Source: Gnetum montanum (lineage: Eukaryota > Streptophyta > Gnetopsida > Gnetales > Gnetaceae). From it: a stretch of 64,000 bases of DNA. Positions 21,560-31,200 of the stretch are shown here, one piece after another. Numbering within the stretch: the stretch's first letter is position 1; the number at the start of each line of letters is the position of its first letter. The stretch is taken from NCBI GenBank assembly GCA_015680685.1, contig MNCI01001451.1, positions 283,147 through 347,146 of the forward strand, written 5' to 3'. Below the pieces are notes generated by a model. The model searched no databases. It was not told where the DNA came from and worked only from the letters and a program-made list of their open reading frames with translations. The translations under genes were made by a program, and so were the position numbers.

Positions 21560-22842
21560 CAAGCACCCAAGGAATCTCCTTGGTTCAACCGCATCCTCAC
21601 CTACCTTACAACCCAAGAGCTACCAAAAGAGTGGACTCATCAGCAGAAACAGAAATTTCTCCATAAGGCCAAACATTTCATGGAAATTAATGGCCACCTC
21701 TACAAGGTGTGTGCAGACGGCTTGGTTCAATGGTGTGTCCCTAATGATGATACATTGTGCATCCTCCAAGATGCTCACAAGGGCCCTTGTGGGGGCCACT
21801 ATGCTGGACACCAAACAGCCATTAAAATCTTGCTTGTAGGGTATTATTGGCCTACACTTTTCAAGAATGCACAATGGTTCACCTGCTCTTGCAAACGATG
21901 CCAAAGAGATGGTGGGATGATGACACGGTTGGAGGAACCTCAACAGTGGATCCAGCCACTAGAGCCCTTCGACATCTGGGGTATCGACTTCATGGGACCC
22001 ATCACCCCCTTGTCAAATGGAAAGGCATACATCATCATCGCTATGGACTACTGTACAAAGTGGGTAGAAGTGGTAGCCATCATCAACTGTTCTTCAAACA
22101 CAACTACACGATTTGTCCAACAACAAATTGTTACCAGGTTTGGAGTGCCTTGTGCACTCATTTCTAACAATGGGACTCACTTCACGGGTGTCACTTTTTG
22201 AAAACTCATGCAACGCTTAGGGGTAACACATAAATTTACAACACCCTATCACCCCCAAGCCAACGGGTAGGCCAAAGTCACCAATAGGGAGATTACCAAG
22301 ATCCTNTAGGGTATTCTCCCTATGAGTTAGTGTACGAATAGTTGCCAACACTTCCAATCCAAGTAAAACTCTGGACACTATCCACCACCTGTGACCTCGA
22401 TCTTGACCTACCGCTAGCACAACGGGAATAATTAATCAATTTAAGTGTGCTAGATGAGAACCGATTAGTGGCCCTATTTTCCAATGAAACCCACAAGGCC
22501 TATAACAAGAAACGACATGATCTTAGGATTTGGAAGGTCACATTTCAATGTGGAGACAAGGTATTTTATTGGAACCCCTCACATGTATCCTAATCAACAA
22601 AATTTCAGACATTATGGGAGGGATCTTATATTGTCTCCGAAACCTTCCCATCTAGGGCCTTGCTCATCCACAAACCTGGGGATCCCACCAGAACATAGTT
22701 AGTTAACCGCCAACAACTCAAATCTTTCTGTGAGCTCCACAGAACCAGTGCCACTACCTCATCATCAACTGGTCACCCACGCTCCATTTTTCGCATCTCC
22801 TCCTTTCCACCTAGTCGTGGGGGAGACCCTCATCCCTGCTGA
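21560..22842 (+). pseudogene. E1 integrase and pol C-terminal tail
   Basis: The HHCC finger is visible (DAHKGPCGGHYAGH ... CSCKRCQRDGG, about 21770-21915). In the core, the first aspartate is kept (DIWGIDFMGP, about 21970-22000). The second is asparagine (LISNNGTHF, about 22158-22185), and the glutamate has become lysine after a stop (NG-stop-AKVTNREI, about 22264-22300). The catalytic triad is therefore lost. After a single N at 22306 the frame changes; YSPYELVY, DLDLPLAQRE and GDKVFYWNPSHV then give the C-terminal region. The chain ends with SIFRISSFPPSRGGDPHPC and TGA at 22840. That tail is the part also kept in E2. Confidence 0.85.
22811..22827 (+). other. Internal polypurine-tract-like motif of E1
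   Basis: AGTCGTGGGGGAGA at the extreme 3' end of pol repeats the core of the true polypurine tract (AGTCGTGGGGGTA at 27852-27863). The same internal copy exists at the aligned place in E2 (48961-48976, minus strand). It may be a second plus-strand primer or only a coding coincidence, since it encodes SRGG/SHGG. Confidence 0.4.
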
Positions 22843-23354
22843 TCCATTTCACTACACCCCTTAGCATTTTGTCATTTTTTGTTTTACACCTTTTTGTTTT
22901 GCACTTTTTTTCCACTTATTTGTTTTCCATTTTTCATGTTTTTTTTGTTTACCTTTTGTCGTCATATTGTTTGGCACAGTCGATTTTTGTTACGATGGGT
23001 ACTATAATTATCTTCCTCATTATCTAGCTCCCACCATTGCATGGTTGTCCTTGGATTTTTTATCATTTTCACTTCATAAATTCGGCAATGAGTCCACATC
23101 ATCCACCCTTTCACCATTCCATGGTTTTCTTTTTATCGCGAACATGCAACCCCTTCACTTAACAAACATTTTAATGAATGTGTGACTTATGTAGTTCCCC
23201 TACTAAGGGATGACCCACTAGTTTGAATTGGGTGTCACTTCAAGGGGAATGCTTTATTCGTTGTTCTATTCTATTCCTTGGGTTGCTGGTGTGTCCTTAC
23301 AGATTTTCTACCACTCCAAGTATCTCTCCACGGAAGCTTTTGGGCAGTTTGACC

Positions 23355-23553
23355 TTGCATGGTGTGGTCCTCACTGAAAAATACAAAATAAAAAAACAAA
23401 AACAAAAAAAATCAAAAAATACACTGAGGATTCAAAGCACACCCCTTGGTTGGATGCATGCACACATGCATGGGTCTTTGCATGGTGTGGTTCCCCCACA
23501 CAAAAAAGAAAAAAAACAAATCGCGATGGAAATTCAAAGCACACCCCTTAGAC
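23355..23553 (+). repeat. Duplicated noncoding cassette in E1
   Basis: Two copies (23355-23449 and 23477-23553) of a unit: TTGCATGGTGTGGT, an A-rich run, then ATTCAAAGCACACCCCTT. A single copy occurs in E2 at 48194-48336 on the minus strand. GGTGTG at the left and CACACC at the right of each unit are complementary, with the A-rich stretch as a loop. Conservation of the ends while the A-run varies suggests a structural or packaging role. Confidence 0.65.
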
Positions 23554-24318
23554 CGCCTCTCACAGGTCACACGCACTAGTTATGGGACTTCCTTGGTCCC
23601 CTCTAACTTTGGCCCATTTCACTTCCTTCTTCTCACATTTCCTAGAGTGGTGGTTCTCTGTGGGATCATTCTTGTTTCCTTGGGGGATGGTCAGGACTTT
23701 GTCTATCACTACGATGTCACTGTTTGTGGATGGTTTTGGGTCTAACCTCAGGAAAGGTTCTACCGGGTCACTTAACCACAATCGCACACAGGGTTTCATC
23801 TGGTCAATACTCAGAATTTTCATTCTCTCCTCTCCCTCTATTCCTGCTTCTCTCTATACTCACCTCACTGCTCTTTTTATGTTTTGTGTGTTCGTCATGT
23901 TTTCCATCGATCTCTCATGCCTTGGAAGGTTCTCTTGGTTTGGCATCTTCACGGGTCAACACCAATTATTGGCACCTGGGCCCACGGACCCTGGTGTTGA
24001 GGGTATGCAGGGGCTACAAAGGCTATTACCTGTTATGCGGAGGACCCACCTGATATTCCTGGTTCCACCTGTTAAGCCTCCAATCCTTTGGATTCCTTGG
24101 TTGATCATTTTCCGTGTCATCATTCGATTTCTTCCTTGCATGAGTTCTTTTTAACCCACGTTCTTCAATTTTATCTCTTTTTCACACTCCATTCCCTTCC
24201 TCTTGTCCTTAGCCATGATCGGGCCTTTCCCGTGCTTCAACCGCCTCAACTGGATTTTCAAATTCATCATTTCAGGTGTTTTATGGGTTGGTCAATGCTA
24301 GTCCACAGGTGAACAGTG

Positions 24319-24397
24319 CTGCATATACGGGGCCCTGTATACGCAGCGCCTGCGTATATGCAGTCCCTTCTACGCAGTGCCCAACCCCTATATATAC
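24319..24397 (+). promoter_or_regulatory. Candidate internal promoter of E1 (palindromes plus TATA)
   Basis: CTGCATATACG (24319-24329) and its exact complement (24353-24363) enclose further palindromic GTATAC sequence. TATATATA follows at 24389-24396, 26 bp after the palindrome. This is the same order as in the LTR U3 of this element group, and it stands about 370 bp upstream of the third ORF (24766). It could drive that ORF separately, or be a relic of an old LTR. Confidence 0.4.
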
Positions 24398-24765
24398 CCC
24401 ACCACACTTTGTCATTTTTTCATCATTTGAAGTCCAAATTGAGGGGAGTTTTTACCATTTTTTCTACCTCACCCTTCCCAACGCACCTACATTCCATGCC
24501 ATGTCCGCATCAACCTATCCTTGCCCCTTTTTACGCAACCGGAGGTATGCTCTCAGTCATGGGGGGTGGTGCCTTTGTGTAATTAATTAATTAGTTAATT
24601 AGTTGTTAATTACAAAACCTTTGGTCCTAACCCCTAACTTAACACTCCGGGAGACTTAATGGTGTGCATGTGCCATTAACATAACTTGGTCAAACTGAGA
24701 AAGTATATATAGACCATCTTAAGCTACTTATGAATGGTCTAACGGACAGTTATGTTTGATTTCAA

Positions 24766-27613
24766 ATGGCATCCAAACCGAGGCACCCAAGGGATGAAGG
24801 ACCATCACAACCAAGGGACAAGCGCCCATGTATGGAAAGGGGACAAGGTGTGCAACTACTAGAGTATGTGGAGGGCTCTCATGCAACAAAGCCCTTCCGC
24901 GAACTACCTGACATGGAATCTATTCACCAGATTCCCAAAGAGGAAATTTCCGGTGTGCAATCGTGAGGGGATGAGACTCCTAGGATAGTACCACAGCTTG
25001 AGGTCACCTTGACCCAAGCCTGTCTTGATGCTATCACACCACACGAGGTGCAATGGACAGTCCTCCAAGAGTTAAATTTTGGACCATTCCTCGAGAACAT
25101 GCCAGAAGATGTGAGGCTCCAATTGCAGAACTCTCCGATGTGGCCAATCATCACAACCAGTGGTGAGTGGTACTTAGGAGAAACTTATCTCTTTTGGATG
25201 AATCGATAGCCAAGGTTAAGAGTAAGAATCAAAGATATTTATGTCTCTTACTCTTCGAAAGCAATAGCGCAAGCTCTAGGGTTGCCTGAAATTGGGGCAG
25301 ATGTGGTAGAAATTTTGAAACAGGCTGATCCAGAGGTAAAGGTCCAATGAACCAGACGATGCTATGGGGTAGAGCCCAAGGAATTTGGCTCCTTGACCAT
25401 GGTAGAGAGAGTCTACTCACAGATCGTGTCTTACCATTCAAATCCAACGGTAAGACCCAGAAAAATCACTGCCTTCTCTGCTCATGCGTGTGCCACCTTG
25501 AGTGGAAAATTTCCCATGAGTCTTCCACAACTATTATTTTTGGAGATTGAAAAGAGGTTTGCTAAGAACGAACATGGAAGATGAGCTTTCCCCTTTCCCT
25601 GCCTAATCTAAAAGTTGTGCAAAAAGGTAGGGATAGCACGATATTCTAACGACATAATCTGACATGCCCCAATTGCCTCGTGACGAGAGATGATGAAAGA
25701 CAAAACTCCTACCATCACATAGATAGAGGAAGAGCAGCAACCACCTCCACCACCTATACAAACAACATAGCCGAGCTTGCAAACCATAGCAAAATACATC
25801 CACAAGATCTGAGAAATTCTCTCAAGTGAGCAAGAGCCATTCAGCAAGACTAGTGGAGGAGAAGACCCTTCGGTCTATTACCCTGCCATAAGCCACCTGG
25901 AGTAAGTGGCTTAATTAGTTAGCTTGCTTGAAAGGGCAGGGCCAATATTTTTTGCCACCTAAGCACCCATTCCAACCAAAACAGATCCAAGCATCCGAGA
26001 TCTATCAACTGCAACCCAACAGTTATNATTTGGCTGCACGTTCTTGTCCCTGGTGCTGCATCACCAGGACTGTCGCCCCCTCACCATCTTCCAAGNGCAG
26101 CACCAAGGACAAGAAGTTGCAACCAAAGTGGTTGCTGATACAATTGCTACAGTTCTCAATGCACCAGTAGCACCTGTACCAAACATCCATGGACTACAAG
26201 ATGTACACGTCTTCCAGAACTTCACGTAGCAAGATTGATGCATCCCAACATGAAGAATTTTTGGATTGACTGGTGGAAACTTGGCAACCACTTCCGGATT
26301 TCTTCGACCTTCCGGACAACATCACTGCGACCCAGTCAAAACTACTCTTGGCAAGGAGCAAGAGCCTTGTTTTGGAAGGGCAACTAGAAGTTGCTCAAGC
26401 TGCTTTTCAACGCTTGGCAATGGAGGTAGCCCAATTAAGAGCCCAGCTTGCCAATCCAGCCATCCTCAACCACGAAATTAACAGAGATGAAGCTTTTCAA
26501 TAGCTTCAGCTTAAACTTTAGTTTATTGAGGATGTAAGGGAGACGGTGATCCTCGACAAGTCCGTACAAGACGCCCAAGCGTATCACTTAGAGAAGGACC
26601 TGGCAGAGGTTCGCCAGGAGAATGTTCAGCTGACCACAGAAGTTCATCGCCTGCACAATGTTGGTGCAGAGAACGAACACATCAAAGATTTCATTCACCA
26701 ATAGCAAGAGGAGCTAGCCAGGGTGAACGCTGACATTAGAAGGTTGGCTGCTGAAAATTAGAATCTGTCAATGCAGGAGGTTTGGCCATTACGACAGAAG
26801 TCTGCAATTGAAATTTTCTCTTGGAAGAGCAAGGCCCTAAAATTCAAAAAAGTTAAAAATCATTATAGGGACCAAGTGGGATTGCAGAAGGAGGTAAACG
26901 AGAAGCACATTCAAGTCGCTAAAGCCTAGATGAACCAAGTGCTCCAGTAGCTCCGAGAGGGAGGCGATGTATGGCCATCTATCTTTGATAAATTGAACGC
27001 CTACAATAAAGTAGAAATTTGCCTAAAAGAGCTAAAAATTGAAGCAATGACAGAATACATGGAGTTGGCCAACCTTCAGCATGCAAACCTAGCTATGTTC
27101 ACAACTGGGAGACTATAGTCAAAGTTAGAAAAACAAGTGGCTGCCTTGTATTCCCTATACGAGGGTGAGTTCCAGGTGCACAAGGCAACAAAATAGAAGC
27201 TGGCAATAGCAAACGTGAAACTCGAGATCCTCTGTACAAGCTTTGAAGGCCAACGTACTGTCACAGAGGACCTAGCCTAAAGAATGAGTGACTACCAACA
27301 ACTGTAGACATCAATCCGAGCATTTGATATCAAATGCAAACAGTTCGCAACCTAGTTTGTCAATTTAAAAGAACTCATCCCAGCGCTCCCTTGCCCTTGG
27401 GAAGTTCCAGTTCTAGCACACATTGGAGAAGCTACCTGGACCGTGAATGATCCCAGAAGTAAAGAAGAGAAAATGAGGGCTCTCTTAGAGGCTTTCCAGC
27501 TATCTCTAGAAGTTGCAGCTGCCGCGGGGTTACCGACATCCGTGCCGTCACCAACACATGGGCCAAAGACTGGAGAGGGTCCGTCAGAACCACCGCCCCT
27601 AGGGACAGTTTGA
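24766..27613 (+). pseudogene. E1 additional ORF after integrase (coiled-coil protein)
   Basis: About 948 codons from ATG 24766 to TGA 27611. It stays in one frame to the two N positions (26026, 26095), then in a shifted frame to the end. The N-terminal third is globular (...LTQACLDAITPHEVQWTVLQ, RVRIKDIYVSYSSKAIAQ, ALGLPEIGADVVEIL). This weakly recalls the plant-transposon-protein domain found in Athila-type elements. The C-terminal half (26273-27300) is rich in heptad-like Leu/Ala/Glu/Gln, such as LEVAQAAFQRLAMEVAQLRA and YHLEKDLAEVRQENVQL. It ends in a proline-rich tail. I see no signal peptide or membrane span, so an envelope role is not supported. About 15-20 stops, mostly TAG and TGA. 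Confidence 0.6.
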
Positions 27614-27851
27614 TCTTCTCTAGCAATTTTGTGCATCATCCTACACTGTAGAGCCTCTAGGACCAGTGAGGTGTTTAATTTTGTCTCTGAACACTACCAT
27701 TTTTGTAATTTTTCCTCCTCTGTAACTCGGGCACTTGGTAAATTCATGTTGTGTCATGTGTGTCTCATGTATGTGTTTAAGTTATGTGTGTTGTAAACAA
27801 GAATCCATACCTTCCAAATTGTAAAGTAACTCAAGGATGAGTTTTTGCTTA

Positions 27852-27863
27852 GTCGTGGGGGTA
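27852..27863 (+). other. E1 polypurine tract
   Basis: GTCGTGGGGGTA immediately before the 3' LTR; the E2 equivalent is GTCATGGGGGTA at 46918-46929 on the minus strand. The upstream 30 bases (TGTAA.G.AACTC.AGGA.GAGTTTT) are also conserved between the two elements. It primes plus-strand DNA synthesis. Confidence 0.75.
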
Positions 27864-28144
27864 TGATGAAGTGTCATTAAGTCAATGCGTCAATTGGGCC
27901 ACATATACGTGGCCCTGTCAATGCAGGCCTGTCAACGTAGCCTTCCTACATCGATGTGGCCCCGTTTACACAGCCACCCTTTCCAGCTTATAAATATGAG
28001 GATCTTCCACCTCATTTAGGCATCTTTTTGAGTAGTTGTAGCAAAGCTCTTGCAGTTTTCTCCTGCAAGAGATAGAATATTTTCCAAGTGCCCGCAGCAA
28101 ATGTAAGAAAAGTGATCGGATCTTTATTCGAGCGTTGATGTATC

Positions 28145-28227
28145 NTCTGCGGGCACTTGGAAAATATTCTATCTCTTGCGGGAGAAAACTGCAAGAGCTT
28201 CGCTACAACTACTCAAAAAGATGCCTN
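28145..28227. other. N-flanked inverted duplicate (assembly artefact)
   Basis: Single N at 28145 and 28227. The 81 bases between are the reverse complement of about 28018-28098, with two CpG-type differences. Probably a mis-joined read from another LTR of the family. Confidence 0.85.
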
Positions 28228-28629
28228 TATCTAAGCCCATTAGTGTGACGGCAATAAAGATGAACTGTTCAAGCATTCCTTGCACCATTTGGACTTAGTT
28301 ATTTCATGCATTTAATAGTTTAATATATTTATGCTTTATTAGTTACTTGTTGATTACTTATGTTTTCATTATTATAATTTCAATTGTTATTGTTCATTCG
28401 TAGTTCGTTAAAGACATAAGTATGACTATCTCGAATGTAATCCAAACACTTGGTAAGCCCAATGATGCTTAACATCTGGTAACCCAGTAGTGTTAGGAAA
28501 TGCTCAGAACGTGCTCAGAAGATGGGACTAGATACTTATGCTAGGAGTAGTTAGAATATAAACTAGGATAATTAGAGATTAGATAATAGTTTATTCCTTA
28601 CTTTCCATATCTCAATTAGTCGCCGAAAA

Positions 28630-28930
28630 CATAATTAATAAGATATAAAAATCATTAGCCTTAGTCTCACTTAACCATCNCATAATTAATAAGATATAAA
28701 AATCATTAGCCTTAGTCTCACTTAACCATCGTAAACAAGACCTCACAAGTGATATTAGGATGATAATGACCATTCTAACCCAAGGTTTCACTAGTTAGAA
28801 GTCTAGTGTATGTTAAGTGCTTACAGTCTATGAATTTCGACTGAGTCGCACGTGAATGCTTGTGATTCATATGGCTGGGTGTAGGNTGAGTCGCACGTGA
28901 ATGCTTGTGATTCATATGGCTGGGTGTAGG
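28630..28930. other. Two exact duplications at single-N joins (assembly artefact)
   Basis: 28630-28679 equals 28681-28730 (50 bp, N at 28680), and 28842-28885 equals 28887-28930 (44 bp, N at 28886). Identical overlaps on both sides of one N are unmerged contig ends. Confidence 0.9.
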
Positions 28931-28954
28931 GATACCTAGCCACTCATCACCATG

Positions 28955-29369
28955 GATGATAAATTACATCTCAATTTAATAAACAATTTTTTTGTGTCTT
29001 ATACCAAATCCTACCAATGAAAAGTACATTTTAAATTTTCTAGCCTCTTTAGTACCTCCTTTGGGGTCAAAGATATCACATTAAGTATCGTAGTTCAAAT
29101 TTAAAATAATTATGATTTAATTGTAATCTTCCAACAATGGTAAGAGGCTTTTCTTACTAACCATCTCTAAGACATTCTCTTTAGAACCTGAGTTCATAAG
29201 TCTAACTTATTTCTTCCCAAAGATAAAGGTATATACAAATATTTGTTTGGAAGACTAACCTACTTACACTTCAACACATTCAAAATATTCTTAAATTATA
29301 ATCTCTAAAAGATAAAAAAGAAACAAATATTTCATCAAAATTAATTTTTAACCTTGAAGCTTAGAAATA
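28955..29369. other. Target sequence of E1, no gene seen
   Basis: AT-rich sequence that joins to 15740 once E1 and one TSD copy are removed. It is probably part of the same old retroelement debris as 15480-15740. No open frame or motif I can name. Confidence 0.4.
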
Positions 29370-29759
29370 TTTTTTTGGAAAAATTTGAGCTATATTACAT
29401 TAAAAGTCAATATACATAATGTACAAAGTCAAAACCTCCCAAAAATAAGGGAGATGAACCTCCTCTTCTCCCTAAGCAAAAGGGACCCTCTCCCCTCCCT
29501 CCTCCCCCCACCCCCACCAAACCCCAACAAGCTAAATAAAAATCCTCACAAAGGAACCTAGAAGTCAAACCCCCCACCCCAAGACCACCCCTAAACAAAA
29601 ACCCCCAAACAACCCCCCTTCCTTCCTTCAAAATCGTAGTCTAGCCCAACCAATGTAATCTTGTCAACAAAGCACCATCCCTCTCCCATGCTTGGCAACT
29701 AGAACTAATATGGTAGTCATGTACATAGATAGATGGTGTGCTTCTATGCACAAATGGAA

Positions 29760-31200
29760 TCTAGAACATCTTTATGTTTTTCAATATTAACAAAGGTGAC
29801 CACCTCGTTTCCTTGCTTCTCAAGGTGGAACTCCTTACCCTGCTTGCGAATGTAGCACCACAAGGCCAACCACAATGCATTCCTACCAATGTTTAAAATA
29901 ACATAAAGGCACATGCCCTACCTCAACTAGGAAATTGCATGCCATGACATTGCCTTGGCCACATCCCATCAAATTCTTTCTTCTTTCATAGCCGCTAAAT
30001 GATCTTAGCTTGCAGCATGGCCGAAAGTTTCTATTCCCATTGGAACTCTTCCTCTGCCCAACATCACCTTTCCTCCCACTCTGCCATTTTTGCAACCTGC
30101 TCCCACACCATCACCTTGGCAAACGAGCCCCCCAAAGGTGAAAACCATCCCCCATGTGCTTGATCCTCTATCTCCTCCTCTAGAAAAACAACCGAAGGAT
30201 CCCCAACTTGAGCCCAAACATCAAGAATCATATCCCCTATGACATCCCCCAAGTCCTTCCCATGCACATCCTTCCCCTTCTTTTCCAACACCCCCTCTAG
30301 GAGGCAACTCCTTTTCCTTCCACCTACCAATACACCTCCAATTCAAAGGAGATGTTCACAACAATTAGTGGAATGCACCCTAACCATTGGTCATAAATAG
30401 CATAGAAGGAGGATGTCATCCATCCCTCCCACTCATAGCTACAAATGAGAACCACCCCCATGGCTTTTCATTGAGCAAAAATGAGGTCAAAAGGGCACCC
30501 ACACTACTACCTCCACAACATGGCCAAAAAGAACTAAGGTAGGTTAGCCAAGCATCCCCTGTGTAGATAGCTAATTAAGGTGAAGTGAACCCTTAACAAA
30601 TTCCATGCATTCCTTGAGTGGACAAAGTATCTATCCACCAAGATCACTACCTCTTGCCAGAGTAGCTCTAGAGCTAACTTCAGCACATAGCTACTAGCTG
30701 TATTACGAGTGGCCCTAGGGAAGAACTCTCTCACATCCTACAGGCCTCTAACATGTAAAGAGACCTCCTCCCCTACTACCAGAGCCAAAAGTATCATGCG
30801 ATAGCAACCTTCATGAGCTCAATGTGGGTGCCCTAAAACACTATCTAGTTCCCCACCTAGTTGATGAAGAATAGATCATCCTCCAACTTAGGGTTCCCTT
30901 ACAACTTAGGAAGCACCTCGGCCCACCCAGCTTACATCACAAGATTCCATAGCAACAAATTCCCCTAGAATTCATCACACAGTGGTTTGACTATCAATGT
31001 AACCCCCATAGTAAACAAAGCCTCCTTCAACAAGTGCACTCCCATAGTAGTGATTTGCACAAGCAATGGCAATGGCACCCCTTGAAACACCTGAAAGTTA
31101 TGTGCACACCACAATCTCCAAACAATAGCTATAGTCAAAGACTTCCCATTCAGCATCATTCCAACTAGTAGGTTAGCCACTCCCCACAACTACTATCAAA
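29760..31200 (-). pseudogene. LINE-4 post-RT coding region (ORF3-like)
   Basis: It contains WAEVLP.L.GNPKLEDDLFFIN (about 30930-30860), aligned with WANLLPMLQGEPNLKNGAFF of LINE-1. Near the 3' end are GMCLYVILNIGRNALW (about 29920-29875) and KEFHLEKQ...VVTFVNIEKHKDVLDSIC (about 29845-29765). These are the family-specific G.C.Y.I..I and F......FV..K.H..VL motifs. The intervening segment (30330-30005) is charged and partly open. Confidence 0.5.

Larger units (their letters stand above)
22843..24765 (+). other. E1 spacer between pol and the third ORF
   Basis: Non-coding by eye. It contains a T-rich tract with TTTTGTTTTACAC-type repeats (22875-22960) that is also present in E2 (48793-48918 on the minus strand). 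It also holds a duplicated A-rich cassette (23355-23553), further E2-like sequence (23576-23660) and a palindrome plus TATA unit (24319-24397). The T-rich tract could serve as a splice-acceptor polypyrimidine tract for a subgenomic mRNA of the third ORF, which is inference only. Confidence 0.5.
15746..28949 (+). mobile_element. E1: complete, inactive Ty3/gypsy retrotransposon, 13.2 kb
   Basis: Flanked by a perfect 5-bp target-site duplication CCATG (15741-15745 and 28950-28954). Both LTRs begin TGATGA and end ACTCATCA. The internal order is PBS, gag, PR, RT, RNase H, integrase, spacer, an additional ORF, polypurine tract. PR and RT precede integrase and the integrase carries an HHCC finger, so it is gypsy, not copia. 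The tRNA-Asp type PBS and a long ORF after pol suggest the Athila/Tat branch. By eye, gag through integrase stays in one frame from 16796 to about 22306 with about 29 stops (about 20 TAG, 7 TGA, 2 TAA) and catalytic residue losses. It is an old dead copy related to E2. Confidence 0.9.
27864..28949 (+). repeat. E1 3' LTR (with assembly artefacts)
   Basis: Same ends as the 5' LTR, followed by the TSD copy CCATG. It appears 181 bp longer than the 5' LTR only because of three N-flanked artefacts: an inverted copy at 28146-28226 and exact duplications at 28681-28730 and 28887-28930. TATA is at 27989-27996 and AATAAA at 28253-28258. Confidence 0.9.

Noticed and set aside
23223-24590. Several overlapping plus-strand ORFs of 90-190 codons
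   Set aside because: They fall in the E1 spacer across the A-rich cassette and palindromes, in different frames, without motifs or conservation in E2.
24766-27613. Envelope gene making E1 an errantivirus-like element
   Set aside because: No signal peptide, furin-like site or transmembrane segment seen; the sequence is coiled-coil rich.
28146-28226. Inverted duplication as a biological hairpin in the E1 LTR
   Set aside because: Flanked by single N on both sides and absent from the 5' LTR; an assembly artefact.
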